This document shows positions 1 through 11,589 of a stretch of 64,000 nt of DNA, piece after piece. The stretch is from Microbacterium invictum (lineage in GTDB: Bacteria > Actinomycetota > Actinomycetes > Actinomycetales > Microbacteriaceae), in the NCBI RefSeq assembly GCF_014197265.1, contig NZ_JACIFH010000001.1:2170001-2234000 (forward strand), read 5' to 3'. How positions within the stretch are numbered: position 1 is the stretch's first letter; each line of letters starts with the position of its first letter. The notes beneath the pieces were generated by a model. The model was given only the letters and a program-made list of their open reading frames with translations, was not told where the DNA came from and did no database searches. The position numbers and the translations under genes were made by a program.

Positions 1-1475
1 TGCCGGGCTGTGGCCTGCACGCCGCCCAGGAAGTCGGGCATCGTGCTGACGATCCCCGCCCCGGTCGCGTAAGTCCCCACCCACGGGCCGACGTTCGAGA
101 ACAGCGCCGTCGAGCGGCGACTCGGATTGAGTGCGCCGACCGACAGGTGCCGCGCGTAGTCGTCGGGTTCGATGCCGTTCCCGGAGTCGGGCCATGCCCA
201 CAGCGAAGCCGGGAACGCGGGCCGGTCGATGGCGTCGTTTCCGGCCGAAGCGACCACGACGGTGCCCAGCGCACGCAGCGCCGTGAGCAGGTCGTGCAGA
301 TGCTTGCTGTAAAGGCCGTCCTCGGGCGTCTCGTGGTAGTAGCTGAGCGACAGACTCAGCACATCCACGGCCCGGCCGTCGTCCCGTCCCGAGCGGTAGC
401 GGAAGACGAGGATCGCGAGGTCCTCGAGAATCTGCAGCAGGGAGGACTCGGTGACGATGCCGAGGCCATCGGCCACCCGGATCGCGAGCAGATCGGCATC
501 CGGTGCCACCTGACGCACGATGCCGGCGATGAACGTGCCGTGCCCGGCCACCGGATCGATCTCACCGTCGAGCGGACCGTACAAGTCGGGGTAGAGCTCC
601 GGGTTGGCGTCGTCGGTGAGCCCCAGTGGCCGGCCGTCGAGTTCGACGTGACGATCGACGATGTCGTCGGGCAGCCAGTCATGCACACCCGCACCGGTGT
701 CGAGGATCGCCACCACCGGACGACGCTCGCCCTTGCGCAGCGGTGTGCGCAGGGGCGCGGGCCCCACCCACGCCACCGGCTGCCGTCCGCCGCACCCGGC
801 CTGGCCGTACTCGCTGACCGGGTTCGACTTCGTGTAGGGATTGGACTTCGTATACGGGTTGGACTTCGTATACGGGTTGCTCTGGGTGAAGGGGTTCGTC
901 TGCGTGAACGGGTTCACCCCGATCGGGTCGATCGACACGATGTGGTCGAGCCCGATGCGGTCGACGCCGGCCTTGCGGAGTGCGGTGCCCACATCTTCTC
1001 GGCGCAGACCACGGATGTCGGATCCGAGCGCTTCGCGCCGTATGCGCTGCAGGACCCGCCACGCGTCGGGCAGTGCCGGCGACTCCGTCGACGCCGAGTC
1101 CTCGGGGATCAGCTCGACGCGCAGCACGGGAGCGGCGCCGGGCACGATGTCCTGGTCGAGCTCGGACTCGTCCTTGGGGTCGAGTCGGGCGCCGCTCAGC
1201 CGCTCACGTTCGATGCCCCAGCCGAACGACCGCGCCGCCTCCTTGATGCGCTCGACGTTGTCGTGCAGGCGCACGGCGCTGTGCGTGCCGTCCTCGCCCG
1301 CTCCCGAGACGAGCAGCCGGTTCGGCACATAGGCCGTCGGGAACACCCGCATCGGGCCGAGCGGATCGGTATCGGGATCGAGCACCACCCCGGTGGTGAC
1401 CGAGCCACGTGCCCGGTCCTTCCACGACCATCCCTCCGGCTGCGGCATCGCCTTCCCGCCACCCACTACGGCCAT
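1..1475 (-). CDS. S8 (subtilisin-like) serine peptidase, C-terminus outside window
   Basis: About 490 residues are visible and the gene runs off the left edge. The catalytic Asp lies in VVAILDTG (D259) and the His in AGHGTFIAG (H312); an Asn-containing VVASAGND segment follows. The catalytic Ser (GTS motif) would lie just beyond the edge. The first ~180 residues match no domain I recognise. Between them and the peptidase sits a tract of six hexapeptides starting NP (residues 188-223, types NPFTQS and NPYTKS). There is no signal peptide or membrane segment, so it is probably cytoplasmic. The ATG at 1475 is preceded by GGGGAG. It is the third gene of an operon with the small protein and sigma factor upstream. 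Family assignment is firm; role is unknown. Confidence 0.9.
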   Translation of the reverse strand, partial: MAVVGGGKAMPQPEGWSWKDRARGSVTTGVVLDPDTDPLGPMRVFPTAYVPNRLLVSGAGEDGTHSAVRLHDNVERIKEAARSFGWGIERERLSGARLDPKDESELDQDIVPGAAPVLRVELIPEDSASTESPALPDAWRVLQRIRREALGSDIRGLRREDVGTALRKAGVDRIGLDHIVSIDPIGVNPFTQTNPFTQSNPYTKSNPYTKSNPYTKSNPVSEYGQAGCGGRQPVAWVGPAPLRTPLRKGERRPVVAILDTGAGVHDWLPDDIVDRHVELDGRPLGLTDDANPELYPDLYGPLDGEIDPVAGHGTFIAGIVRQVAPDADLLAIRVADGLGIVTESSLLQILEDLAILVFRYRSGRDDGRAVDVLSLSLSYYHETPEDGLYSKHLHDLLTALRALGTVVVASAGNDAIDRPAFPASLWAWPDSGNGIEPDDYARHLSVGALNPSRRSTALFSNVGPWVGTYATGAGIVSTMPDFLGGVQATAR

Positions 1476-1542
1476 CGTCTTCTCCCCTTTCGGCCGCGCG
1501 GTGCGGCCTGTCCGTCATCGCGCGCCCGTCAGGGCGTCGGCG

Positions 1543-2016
1543 TCACACTTCGAAGTGCGGTGTCACCAGATCGCCGGCGGCACCGGCATCCGTCGTCGCA
1601 TCGAGCACGACACGCAACCGCACGAGCCCCTTGGCGACATCCTCGAACGCGAACCGTCCACCGTCGCAGACCACCGTCTGCTCGCCGTCTTCGCGGATGA
1701 GCACGACCGACGTCGCCGGTCCGTCCACCCAGCCGTCGATGCGATGGCCCCCGGCCTCGCTCTCGGTGAGATGGATCAGCACGTTCGTGGTGCCGTCGCT
1801 GAACTGCAGCGTGAGCGTGTCGGCATCGCCGCGGACGGCGGCACCGGCATCCACCTCGACCAGCGTCAGCAGGGCGTACTCCTGGGCGAGATCGTCCGCG
1901 GCGACGGCGGCGACCATGCGGTCGACCAGGTCGACGGGCAGCGGATCGACCGTCTCCCAGGTGTGCCGCAGGGCACGGAACAGTGCGGCGTCCGATGCCG
2001 GACTCTCAGCGATCAT
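1543..2016 (-). CDS. Small partner protein of the sigma factor (unknown function)
   Basis: A 157-residue soluble protein. The ATG at 2016 overlaps the end of the sigma gene by 11 bases, so translation is probably coupled. It starts with a helical segment (LRHTWETVDPLPVDLVDRM, about residues 14-32), then has a predominantly beta half ending in a GRFAFEDVAKGLVRL-like stretch that resembles carboxypeptidase-regulatory or transthyretin-like folds. Similar proteins with a DPxPxxLVxR motif commonly sit between actinobacterial sigma factors and CHAT or subtilase genes; this is from memory. An anti-sigma or adaptor role is inference from position only. Confidence 0.75.
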   Translation of the reverse strand: MIAESPASDAALFRALRHTWETVDPLPVDLVDRMVAAVAADDLAQEYALLTLVEVDAGAAVRGDADTLTLQFSDGTTNVLIHLTESEAGGHRIDGWVDGPATSVVLIREDGEQTVVCDGGRFAFEDVAKGLVRLRVVLDATTDAGAAGDLVTPHFEV

Positions 2017-2644
2017 CAGTCTCGTCCTTCCAGCCTTCAGCGGCGAGCGCGGTGCGCAGCTTGCCGAGGCAGCGCCCTCGGGTCGGCCCGATCGACCCGA
2101 CCGGCATGGCCAGGTCCGTCGCGATCCGGGCATAGTCCGGACGTTCTTCGAACGCGATCACCCGCAGCAGCCGGCGGCAGCGTTCGTCGAGGGTTCCGAC
2201 GGCCCCCCACAGGCGCCGGTCGCGGTCGGCCAGTTCGGCCCGCGATTCGGCGGAGTCGTCCGTCGGCAGATGCGGTTCGAGGGACTCGTGCTCGACGGGG
2301 ATGGCGCGCTGGTGGGCGCGCGCGACGCGCCACGCCTCGCGGCGCGCGCACGTGGTCAGCCAGCCGGCGACCGCACGCTCTTCGGTGATCGAATCGTGGC
2401 GGCGCACCAGGGTGAGCCAGGTCGTCTGGACGACGTCCTCGGCGAGCCCCCGCTCGAGTCCGTACGCGCGCACGACATGCCAGAGCACCGGCGTCAGCAG
2501 CCGCACGAGGGCGTCCATGGCGCGCGTGTCACCCTCGCGCCAACGCGCGAAGTGGTCGGCCGCCTGCACCCAGATCGAGGCATCGCCGACGCCCCCGTCG
2601 TCGCCCTGGTCGTCCCGGAGCGGCGCAGGGTCGGCTTCTGTCAT
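2006..2644 (-). CDS. RNA polymerase sigma factor, sigma-70 family (ECF-like)
   Basis: A 212-residue protein with two sigma domains only. Region 2 spans about residues 42-110 (AEDVVQTTWLTLVRR is the typical sigma2 helix) and region 4 about 148-200 (GTLDERCRRLLRVIAFEE, then a helix-turn-helix around YARIATDLAMPVGSIGPTRGR). It would direct polymerase to a small regulon, presumably including its own operon with the two genes downstream. No classical transmembrane anti-sigma factor is encoded next to it. The start is uncertain: ATG at 2644 is used, and an ATG at 2653 in the same frame is equally possible; neither has a strong ribosome binding site. Confidence 0.88.
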   Translation of the reverse strand: MTEADPAPLRDDQGDDGGVGDASIWVQAADHFARWREGDTRAMDALVRLLTPVLWHVVRAYGLERGLAEDVVQTTWLTLVRRHDSITEERAVAGWLTTCARREAWRVARAHQRAIPVEHESLEPHLPTDDSAESRAELADRDRRLWGAVGTLDERCRRLLRVIAFEERPDYARIATDLAMPVGSIGPTRGRCLGKLRTALAAEGWKDETDDR

Positions 2645-2763
2645 AACGCCCATTGTGGCCACAGTTGAAGGAGTACTGCCACCTGGGGCCTGATACATCG
2701 TTCTCCGGAGAATGTGACACCGGCTCCCGCGCCGGAATCGGGACCCCGACGTAGACTCAGCGC

Positions 2764-3489
2764 ATGGCCCCGCTCGTCTACGTCTGCGCACGTCCGCAAC
2801 CAGATGCCGCAGCCGCCGAGTACGAGTCGTTCCGCACCAGCGCACGCGTCGGCACCGACGAGATGGAGCGCCTGGACCTCGTCCACGACGACCTGCCCGA
2901 TGACGCCTTCGAGCGCTGGCGCGGCTTCGTCGTGGGCGGCAGCCCGTTCAACGCGACCGACCCCGAGTCGACCAAGACCGGCGATCAGCTGCGGCTGGAA
3001 GCCTCACTCGCGCGCATCGCACGGGCGGCGGCGGCCGCCGAGACGGCGGCGCTGTTCACGTGCTTCGGTATCGGCGTGGCCGCGCGGGCGCTCGGCGGCG
3101 AGGTGAGCCGCGGGTATCCCGAGAACACCGGGCCGACCACGATCACGCTGACGGCCGAAGCCGACCGCGACCCGGTGTTCGGCGGGCTGGCGCACACGTT
3201 CTCCGCTCTGACCGCGCACAAGGAGGGCACCGCCCGGCTGCCCGACGGGGCTGTACTGCTGGCCACCAACGAGGCATGCCCCGTGCAGGCGTTCCGCATC
3301 GGCGACCGGCTGTACGCCACCCAGTTCCACCCCGAGCCGACCGCGCAGGCGTTCGTCGACCGCATGGCGGTGTACCGCAACGACGGCTATTTCGACGCGG
3401 GGCACTTCGATCAGATCTCGGGGCGCGTGCTCGCGGCATCCCTCAGCGAACCTGCTCGGATTCTGCAGGCGTTCGCGCGGAACTTCTGA
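2764..3489 (+). CDS. Class I glutamine amidotransferase domain protein
   Basis: A 241-residue stand-alone class I (triad) glutamine amidotransferase. The nucleophile elbow is LFTCFGIG (C100), and the His/Glu pair is TQFHPEPT (H189, E191). Stand-alone members often annotated as GMP synthase-like act on small metabolites such as gamma-glutamyl compounds; the substrate cannot be read from the sequence. It is divergent from the sigma factor operon (gap 2645-2763 carries both promoters). Its last 47 bases overlap the 3' end of the convergent TspO-like gene. Confidence 0.88.
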   Translation: MAPLVYVCARPQPDAAAAEYESFRTSARVGTDEMERLDLVHDDLPDDAFERWRGFVVGGSPFNATDPESTKTGDQLRLEASLARIARAAAAAETAALFTCFGIGVAARALGGEVSRGYPENTGPTTITLTAEADRDPVFGGLAHTFSALTAHKEGTARLPDGAVLLATNEACPVQAFRIGDRLYATQFHPEPTAQAFVDRMAVYRNDGYFDAGHFDQISGRVLAASLSEPARILQAFARNF

Positions 3490-4282
3490 ACCCGGTGGAG
3501 TGGATGCCGGTGATGCGCATCACCAGCGGCACGACGACCACGATCGCCGCGGCGATCCATGCGGTCACGGCGACAGGCGTCGAGTCGGGTTCGTCGGTTG
3601 TGCGTGCGACGCCGATCCACACGAGCCCCCACGCCATCGCCAGTCCGGGGGCGAGCCGGCCGCGGGTGCCCCACGCGATCGCGACGCCGAGGAGGGCGAC
3701 AACTACGAGCACGGCGATGCCCCACGCGTCGGACGCCGCCTCGGACTGCGCGGGCACGACCTCGGCGGCCAGCCACGCCGTCACATTCGCGACCGTCGCC
3801 AGTGACACCCAGCCCAGGTGCAGGCCGACGGTGGCGTCCGCGAAGACGATGTCGGTCCAGCGCCCGGAAGGGTGCACCACCAGGATGCGGATCGTCACGG
3901 ACAGCGCCGCCACCAGCAGCACGATCACGACGACGGTGGCCGGCAGGTTCAAGAACTGCGCGGCCAGCAGCCAGCACCCGTTGAGGACGGCCGTCACGGC
4001 GATCCACCAGCCGGCCGCGCGCTGACGCTCACGGGCGCGCTGGCCGGGGAGCGCCTGCCACACTGCGTAGGCGATCATGAGCACGTAGATGAGGCTCCAG
4101 ATGCTGAACGCCTGACGGCCGGGCGAGAGCACGGTGGAGTCGGCGTCGAGCGCACCGCCCTGCAGCTCACGGACGTTCGTGCCGCCGAACAGGCCCACCC
4201 CCACCATGGCGGCGATGATCATGAACACGACCGCCGCGATGACGACGATCTGACGGGCAAGGTCGCGCGGTTCAGCTCTCAT
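3443..4282 (-). CDS. TspO/MBR-like (tryptophan-rich sensory) membrane protein
   Basis: A 279-residue integral membrane protein with several hydrophobic helices. Features of actinobacterial TspO/MBR-type proteins are SIWSLIYVLMIAYAVW (around residue 60), NGCWLLAAQFLNL and WVSLATVANVTAWLAA, with Trp residues concentrated in the membrane segments. TspO proteins bind porphyrins or isoprenoids; the ligand here is unknown. The ATG at 4282 is preceded by CGGAGACC. The gene is longer than classical TspO (about 160 residues), as is usual for this actinobacterial branch. A 0.4 kb tandem repeat array lies directly upstream. Confidence 0.78.
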   Translation of the reverse strand: MRAEPRDLARQIVVIAAVVFMIIAAMVGVGLFGGTNVRELQGGALDADSTVLSPGRQAFSIWSLIYVLMIAYAVWQALPGQRARERQRAAGWWIAVTAVLNGCWLLAAQFLNLPATVVVIVLLVAALSVTIRILVVHPSGRWTDIVFADATVGLHLGWVSLATVANVTAWLAAEVVPAQSEAASDAWGIAVLVVVALLGVAIAWGTRGRLAPGLAMAWGLVWIGVARTTDEPDSTPVAVTAWIAAAIVVVVPLVMRITGIHSTGFRSSARTPAESEQVR

Positions 4283-4367
4283 GGTCTCCGACGGTATCGG
4301 CGCGACGGGTGGGCTTGCAGGGGGTTGACACGCCGCGGCGGGTGCGACACGCGGTGCCTCCCGCCGC

Positions 4368-4680
4368 CGAGGTGGCCGTTCCCCCTCTTTGCCGAGATGG
4401 CCGTTCCCACGCCGAGATGGCCGTTCCCCCTCTTTGCCGAGATGGCCGTTCCCACGCCGAGATGGCCGTTCCCACGCCGAGGTGGCCGGCCACCTCGCGG
4501 CAAGAGTGGCCACCTCGCGGTAGGAGCGGCCACCTCGCGGTAAGAGCGGCCACCTCGCGGTAAGAGCGGCCACCTCGCGGTAAGAGCGGCCACCTCGCGG
4601 TAAGAGTGGCCACCTGGGCGCAAGAGCGGCCACCTCGCGGTAGGAGTGGCCACCTCGGCGCAAGAGTGGCCACCTCGGCG
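4368..4680. repeat. Convergent 20-bp tandem repeat array with GGCCACCTCG core
   Basis: Fills the 408-base gap between treZ (ends 4691) and the TspO-like gene (starts 4282). Ten units begin GGCCACCTCG at 4488, 4508, 4528 and so on to 4668, an exact 20-base period; the other half of the unit is usually CGGTAAGAGC. To the left, six inverted copies (CGAGRTGGCC) start at 4368, 4393, 4413, 4438, 4458 and 4478, with 20- or 25-base spacing. The two halves meet in a perfect 20-base palindrome at 4478-4497. It is not CRISPR-like because the unit is short and the spacers are conserved. A second array with the same core lies at 19124-19258. Confidence 0.95.
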
Positions 4681-4690
4681 CCCGGGCGGC

Positions 4691-6427
4691 TCAGCGGGGC
4701 GGGCCGGTGACCAGGGCCGCGTCGGGCGGAATGACCCAGGTGCCGCCGACCCGGCCGGGCTCGGCGGTCGCGATCCAGACCTCCTCGCCGGGGCGCGCTG
4801 CGACGTGCCACGGCTCGGCCGACAGATTCACGAGCACGCGCGCGGCGCCGCGGTCGAGTTCGAAGCGCCGCCCGCCGGGGGCCTCTGCGGCTGCCGCCCC
4901 CCGCTGCCCATGGCGCGGGTCGGTCAGCTCGGGGCGTTCCCGGCGCAGCGCCGCGAGCCGGCGGTGGAGGTCGAGCAGTCGCGCGTGGTCCCCGGCATCC
5001 ACTTCGTCCCAGTCCAGCTTCGATCGCTCGAACGTCGCCGGGTCGTTCGGGTCGGGGACGAGCGATCCATCCCATCCCATGCGCGCGAACTCCGCCTTGC
5101 GGCCGTTCGCGGTCGCGGCGGCCAGCTCGGGCTCGGGATGCGAGGTGAAGAACTGCCAGGGGGTGGATGCGCCCCATTCCTCGCCCATGAAGAGCATCGG
5201 CGTGCCCGGAGCGGTGAGGGTGAGGACGGCCGCGATCGCGAGACGGTCGTAGGACAGGGTCGCGCTCAGCCGGTCGCCGGCGGCGCGGTTACCGATCTGG
5301 TCGTGGTCCTGGGCGAAGGTGATCAGCTGCCAGCTGGGCACCTCGGGCGGCAGAGGGATGCCGTGGTCGCGGCCCCGGAAGGACGAGCGGGTGCCATCGT
5401 GGAAGAACCCGCCGGTCCACACCTTGGGCAGCGCCACGAGTTCGGCGAAGTCGGCGTAGTAGCCGGCCGTCTCGCCGGTGAGCGCGACGTGGACGGCGTG
5501 GTGCCAGTCGTCCGACCACTGCGCGGTCAGGCCGTAGCCGCCGGCGGTGCGCGGCAGGATCATGACCGGGTCGTTGAGGTCGCTCTCGGCGATGAGGGTG
5601 AGCGGGCGCCCGAGGTGCGCGCTGAGCGCGTCGACGCGTTCGGCGAGCTCGGCCAGGATGTGCTGCGGCTGATCTCCGGACTCGTGCAGGGCGTGGACGG
5701 CGTCGAGGCGCAGGCCGTCGACGTGGAAGTCGCCCAGCCACATCAGCGCGTTGTCCACGATGTAGTCGCGGACGGCGCGCTCGTCGAGGTTCACGCTGTC
5801 ACCCCAGGTGTTGCGGTGCCCGTCGCGCAGGTAGGGGCCGAACTCGGGCAGGTAGTTGCCGGACGGGCCGAGGTGGTTGTAGACGACGTCCTGGATGACG
5901 GCGAGGCCACGGCCATGGGCGGCATCGACGAAACGCCGGTAGGCGGCCGGGCCGCCGTACGGTTCGTGCACGGCGTACCAGAGGACGCCGTCATAGCCCC
6001 AGTTGTGGGTGCCGTTGAAGGCGTTGACCGGCAGCAGCTCGACGTGTGTGACGCCGAGGTCGACGAGGTGGTCGAGCCTGCCGATGGCGGCGTCGAGGGT
6101 GCCCTCGGGGGTGAACGTGCCGATGTGGAGCTCGTAGATGAGGCCCCCGGCGAGCGGGCGACCGTGCCACTGCGCGTCGGTCCAGGCGAAGGATGCCGGA
6201 TCGACATGCGCGGAGGGGCCGTGGACACCCGCAGGCTGACGGCGCGACCGGGGGTCGGGGCGCAGCTGGTCTGCCTCGCCGAGCACGAACCCGTACTCGT
6301 CGCCGTCGGCGAGCGCGACGGGTGATCGCCACCATCCGTCGTCTCCCGTCGCCGTCAGGTCGGCGTCGGGCAGGTCTGGTCGGCGCAGCCGCACGCGCGT
6401 GGCATAGGGAGCCCACACCTCGATCAT
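4691..6427 (-). CDS. treZ: Malto-oligosyltrehalose trehalohydrolase TreZ
   Basis: A 578-residue GH13 enzyme that releases trehalose from malto-oligosyltrehalose, the last step of the TreX-TreY-TreZ route from glycogen. The N-terminal beta domain (1-90) precedes the barrel, with [14 protein letters not shown] near 98-110, [14 protein letters not shown] near 180-193, the nucleophile in [11 protein letters not shown] (D242) and the acid/base in LIAESDLND (E281). The ATG at 6427 has AAGGAGTCCG and overlaps the treY stop by four bases (ATGA). It is the last gene of the trehalose operon; the 20-bp array starts right after its stop. Confidence 0.96.
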   Translation of the reverse strand: MIEVWAPYATRVRLRRPDLPDADLTATGDDGWWRSPVALADGDEYGFVLGEADQLRPDPRSRRQPAGVHGPSAHVDPASFAWTDAQWHGRPLAGGLIYELHIGTFTPEGTLDAAIGRLDHLVDLGVTHVELLPVNAFNGTHNWGYDGVLWYAVHEPYGGPAAYRRFVDAAHGRGLAVIQDVVYNHLGPSGNYLPEFGPYLRDGHRNTWGDSVNLDERAVRDYIVDNALMWLGDFHVDGLRLDAVHALHESGDQPQHILAELAERVDALSAHLGRPLTLIAESDLNDPVMILPRTAGGYGLTAQWSDDWHHAVHVALTGETAGYYADFAELVALPKVWTGGFFHDGTRSSFRGRDHGIPLPPEVPSWQLITFAQDHDQIGNRAAGDRLSATLSYDRLAIAAVLTLTAPGTPMLFMGEEWGASTPWQFFTSHPEPELAAATANGRKAEFARMGWDGSLVPDPNDPATFERSKLDWDEVDAGDHARLLDLHRRLAALRRERPELTDPRHGQRGAAAAEAPGGRRFELDRGAARVLVNLSAEPWHVAARPGEEVWIATAEPGRVGGTWVIPPDAALVTGPPR

Positions 6428-8817
6428 CGGACTCCTTCGGTCAGCAGCGCCACGGGGTAGAGGGACAGCAGGTCGGCCAGCGGGATCTCCGATCCGGTGA
6501 ACGTGCGGCCGGTCAGCGCATCGACCGTCGGCCCGGCATGTCGCAGCAGCACGGTGTCACCCCAGCCGCCGCGAGCCGCCAGGCCCACCGGCAGGCGAGT
6601 CGCCACGGTCAGCGCCCCGCCCCGGTCGAACGCCACCGCGTGGGCGGCAGCCTCACCGACGACCGTCATCGGGGTGTACCGGGTGAACAGCCCCGGCCGG
6701 TCGCGGCGCAGCCGCAGCGCGCGCGAGGTGACGAGCAGCTTCGCGGCGCCGGTGTCATCCACCGGGGGCAGCGTGCCGCCGTCGAGGTCGGCGAGCAGGC
6801 GTCGCCGCCGCGCGAAGTCCACGGGACGCCGGTTGTCGGGGTCGACGAGCGAGAAGTCCCACAGCTCGCTGCCCTGGTACACGTCGGGCACGCCCGGACC
6901 GGTCAGCTGCAGCAGCTTCGCCGCGAGCGAGTTCGACCAGCCGGCCGCCCGGATGTCGCCGGCGAACCCGTTCACGATCGCCACCGCCCGGCCGTGCGCG
7001 GCGACGACCACGTCGTGCACGCACTCTTCGAACTCGGCGTCGGGCGCTGCCCACCCGGTGCGCTCGCCCGCCTCGCGCGCGGCCTTGATCGCGTAGGCGT
7101 GCAGCCGCCCGGGCGCCGCCGGCCACGCCCCGACGATCGCCTGCCAGAGCAGGCTGTCGAAGGGCCCGTGCCCGGTCGAGGCGATCTCGCGCAGCTGCCC
7201 GAGCACGTCGGCCCACCGGCCCGGCACCTCGGCGAGCACGTGCAGCCGGGCGCGGACGTCCTCGCTGCGCTTCGTGTCGTGGGTCGTGAGCGCGGTCATC
7301 GCCGCAGGCCACGCGGACTGCCGTCGTGAGAACGCGGCGTGCAGACCGGCGACGTCGAGCGCGAACTCGGACGGGTCGCCGCCGACCTCGTTCAGCGACG
7401 TGAGTCGTGTCGATCGGTAGAACGCGGCATCCTCCACGCCCTTCGCCATCACCGGGCCGGTCGTCTGCATGAACCGGCGGGAGAACTCGAGCCCGCCGTC
7501 GGCGACCAGCCGCGCGAGCGTGGTCAGCGCATCGGCGAGATCGGGCCGCCGGGCGGTGGCGTCGGCCACCGCGTGGGCGATGTGCTGGTGCCCGGCGGGC
7601 AGATACGAGCGGTAGACGGGGAAGGATGCCAGCAGCTCCGCCAGCGCGTCAGCGGCGACACCACCGCCCAGCCCGTCGCGCACAACTGGTGGCAGGCACC
7701 GCACGAGTCGCGCGACCTCCGCCGCCTGCGCCGTGGTGGCGACCTCGCGCTTGGTCTCGTGGATGAGGTTCTGCCACCCGGGGAAGACCGGCAGCCCGGT
7801 CTCGCGCCGCAGCGCCGCGTCGAGCTCGTCCAGCCGCGCCGCGCCGTCCGGGTCGACGAGCACGCGATCGATCTCGGCGAGCGCGTCGTACCCGGTCGTG
7901 CCCTCGGTGGCCCACCACCCCGGCAGCTCTTCACCGCGCTCGAGGATCTTCTCGACCACGACATACGGCGCATCGCCGGGCACCGCCGCTTCGAGCTCCG
8001 CCAGGTATCCGCCCGGGTCGGCCAGCCCGTCGGGGTGGTCGATCCGCACCCCGTCGACGAGCCCCTCGCGGAACCAGCGCAGGACCTCGGCGTGGCTCGC
8101 CGCTAACACGACCGGGTCTTCGACCCGGACGCCGGCGAGCGTGGTGATCGTGAAGAACCGGCGGTAGTTCAGCACGGCCGCCTCGTCCTGCCAGAACGCG
8201 AGCCGCCAGTGCTGACGTTCCAGCACGTCGTGCACGACGGCCGGGTCATCGGTCGATGCGGCCGGCGCCGTCCCCTCCGCGAGCGGCAGCACGAGGTCGT
8301 AGTAGCGGGCATGCCCGAACGGCGCAGCGGCGTCCACCCCCGCATCGATCCCCGGCGGCACCACCCGCACTTCGCGCGCGGCGAGGACGTCGTCCAGCGG
8401 CATCCCGAGCACCGGCATCCCGATCCCCCCGCCGCCGAAGTCCCAGTCGATGTCGAACGTCCGCGCCCACCGCGACGCGCGACCGCGGGTGAGCACGTCC
8501 CACCACCACGGGTTCTCCATCGGGACCGCTACGCCGACGTGGTTCGGCACGATGTCGACCAGCACACCCAGGCCCGCTCGCCGGGCCGCGGCCGCGAACC
8601 GCGCCAGCGCCTCGGGCCCGCCGCGCGCGGCATCCACGCGTGTCGGGTCGACGACGTCGTAGCCGTGCTCCGACCCGGTCGCCGCCTGCAGGATCGGCGA
8701 CAGGTAGGCCCAGCCGACGCCGAGATCGCTCAGGTAGCCGGCGAGGTGAGCGGCGGCATCCAGATCGAACCCTGGACGGATCTGCAATCGGTACGTGGAT
8801 GCCGGTCGGCCGGCCAT
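6424..8817 (-). CDS. treY: Malto-oligosyltrehalose synthase TreY
   Basis: A 797-residue GH13 family 26 enzyme that isomerises the reducing-end alpha-1,4 linkage of a maltodextrin to alpha,alpha-1,1. It opens with [23 protein letters not shown], then [12 protein letters not shown] (85-95), the nucleophile in [12 protein letters not shown] (D260) and the acid/base in YVVVEKILE (E289). Length matches the family, which carries large insertions. The ATG at 8817 is preceded by GGAGGAGGACCG. It lies 37 bases downstream of treX and overlaps treZ by four bases, so the three genes are co-transcribed. Confidence 0.96.
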   Translation of the reverse strand: MAGRPASTYRLQIRPGFDLDAAAHLAGYLSDLGVGWAYLSPILQAATGSEHGYDVVDPTRVDAARGGPEALARFAAAARRAGLGVLVDIVPNHVGVAVPMENPWWWDVLTRGRASRWARTFDIDWDFGGGGIGMPVLGMPLDDVLAAREVRVVPPGIDAGVDAAAPFGHARYYDLVLPLAEGTAPAASTDDPAVVHDVLERQHWRLAFWQDEAAVLNYRRFFTITTLAGVRVEDPVVLAASHAEVLRWFREGLVDGVRIDHPDGLADPGGYLAELEAAVPGDAPYVVVEKILERGEELPGWWATEGTTGYDALAEIDRVLVDPDGAARLDELDAALRRETGLPVFPGWQNLIHETKREVATTAQAAEVARLVRCLPPVVRDGLGGGVAADALAELLASFPVYRSYLPAGHQHIAHAVADATARRPDLADALTTLARLVADGGLEFSRRFMQTTGPVMAKGVEDAAFYRSTRLTSLNEVGGDPSEFALDVAGLHAAFSRRQSAWPAAMTALTTHDTKRSEDVRARLHVLAEVPGRWADVLGQLREIASTGHGPFDSLLWQAIVGAWPAAPGRLHAYAIKAAREAGERTGWAAPDAEFEECVHDVVVAAHGRAVAIVNGFAGDIRAAGWSNSLAAKLLQLTGPGVPDVYQGSELWDFSLVDPDNRRPVDFARRRRLLADLDGGTLPPVDDTGAAKLLVTSRALRLRRDRPGLFTRYTPMTVVGEAAAHAVAFDRGGALTVATRLPVGLAARGGWGDTVLLRHAGPTVDALTGRTFTGSEIPLADLLSLYPVALLTEGVR

Positions 8818-8854
8818 CGGTCCTCCTCCATGCCCCGCGCGTCAACGCCGCGCG

Positions 8855-11056
<2,202 letters not shown>

Positions 11057-11099
11057 GCGGACCTCCCGTGCTCTGGAGTCAGACTACTGCCCGCCGCCG

Positions 11100-11570
11100 T
11101 CAGCGAAGGGCGAGCTGCTCGTCCAGGTAGTCGGCCAGCGGACGGGTGCCGCCGGCGGTGTTCCAGCGCACGTGCGGCACCCCGGCGACGATCAGGAGGG
11201 GGTCGGATGCCGCTGCGGCAGCCACCGCGGACAGGTCGAGTTCCCGCCACCCGACGTGGACCGTCTCACCCTCGGCGAACCCGCCCCGGTGTGCGGCGGC
11301 GGCACGATCGGAGCGTTCGCGCTGCGACTGGGCCGTGAACCCGCGGATCGCATCGTGCCGCGCCCGCAGCACCTCGCCGGTGGCGAAGACCTGCTCGTCG
11401 CCGATCAGCAGCACCCCGAGATGCCAGGCCTCGCCGACCGGGACGATGCGCGGCGCCCGCCCGATGCCGAACACGCGCCGCGACTCGACGAGCTCGCCCA
11501 GCCGCACGCGCGGCGACCCCGCCAGCCGCGTGCGTGCGGCAGCGATGAGAGTCGAGGCACCGGCATCCAT
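11100..11570 (-). CDS. Hypothetical protein, unrecognised family
   Basis: A 156-residue soluble protein, start ATG at 11570. I recognise no catalytic motif. It is rich in Arg and Ala, with VFGIGRAPRIVPVGEAWHLG and VLLIGDEQVFATG beta-rich segments near residues 47-80 and a helical C-terminus ending in ADYLDEQLALR. It lies 43 bases upstream of glgX and 19 bases downstream of the antiporter stop, in the same direction, so it may be co-transcribed with either. A role in glycogen or trehalose metabolism is only a positional guess. Confidence 0.6.
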   Translation of the reverse strand: MDAGASTLIAAARTRLAGSPRVRLGELVESRRVFGIGRAPRIVPVGEAWHLGVLLIGDEQVFATGEVLRARHDAIRGFTAQSQRERSDRAAAAHRGGFAEGETVHVGWRELDLSAVAAAAASDPLLIVAGVPHVRWNTAGGTRPLADYLDEQLALR

Positions 11571-11589
11571 CACCGGACCATTGTCCGGC

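Noticed and set aside
4279..4653. Repetitive open frames across the 20-bp array (proteins rich in RWPLLPRGG-like units).
   Set aside because: The array is open in several frames on both strands merely because the unit lacks stops; no start signal or homologous protein is known to me.
4488..4680. The 20-bp array as a CRISPR.
   Set aside because: The unit is 20 bases with a 10-base core, the intervening bases are conserved rather than unique, and no cas gene is nearby.
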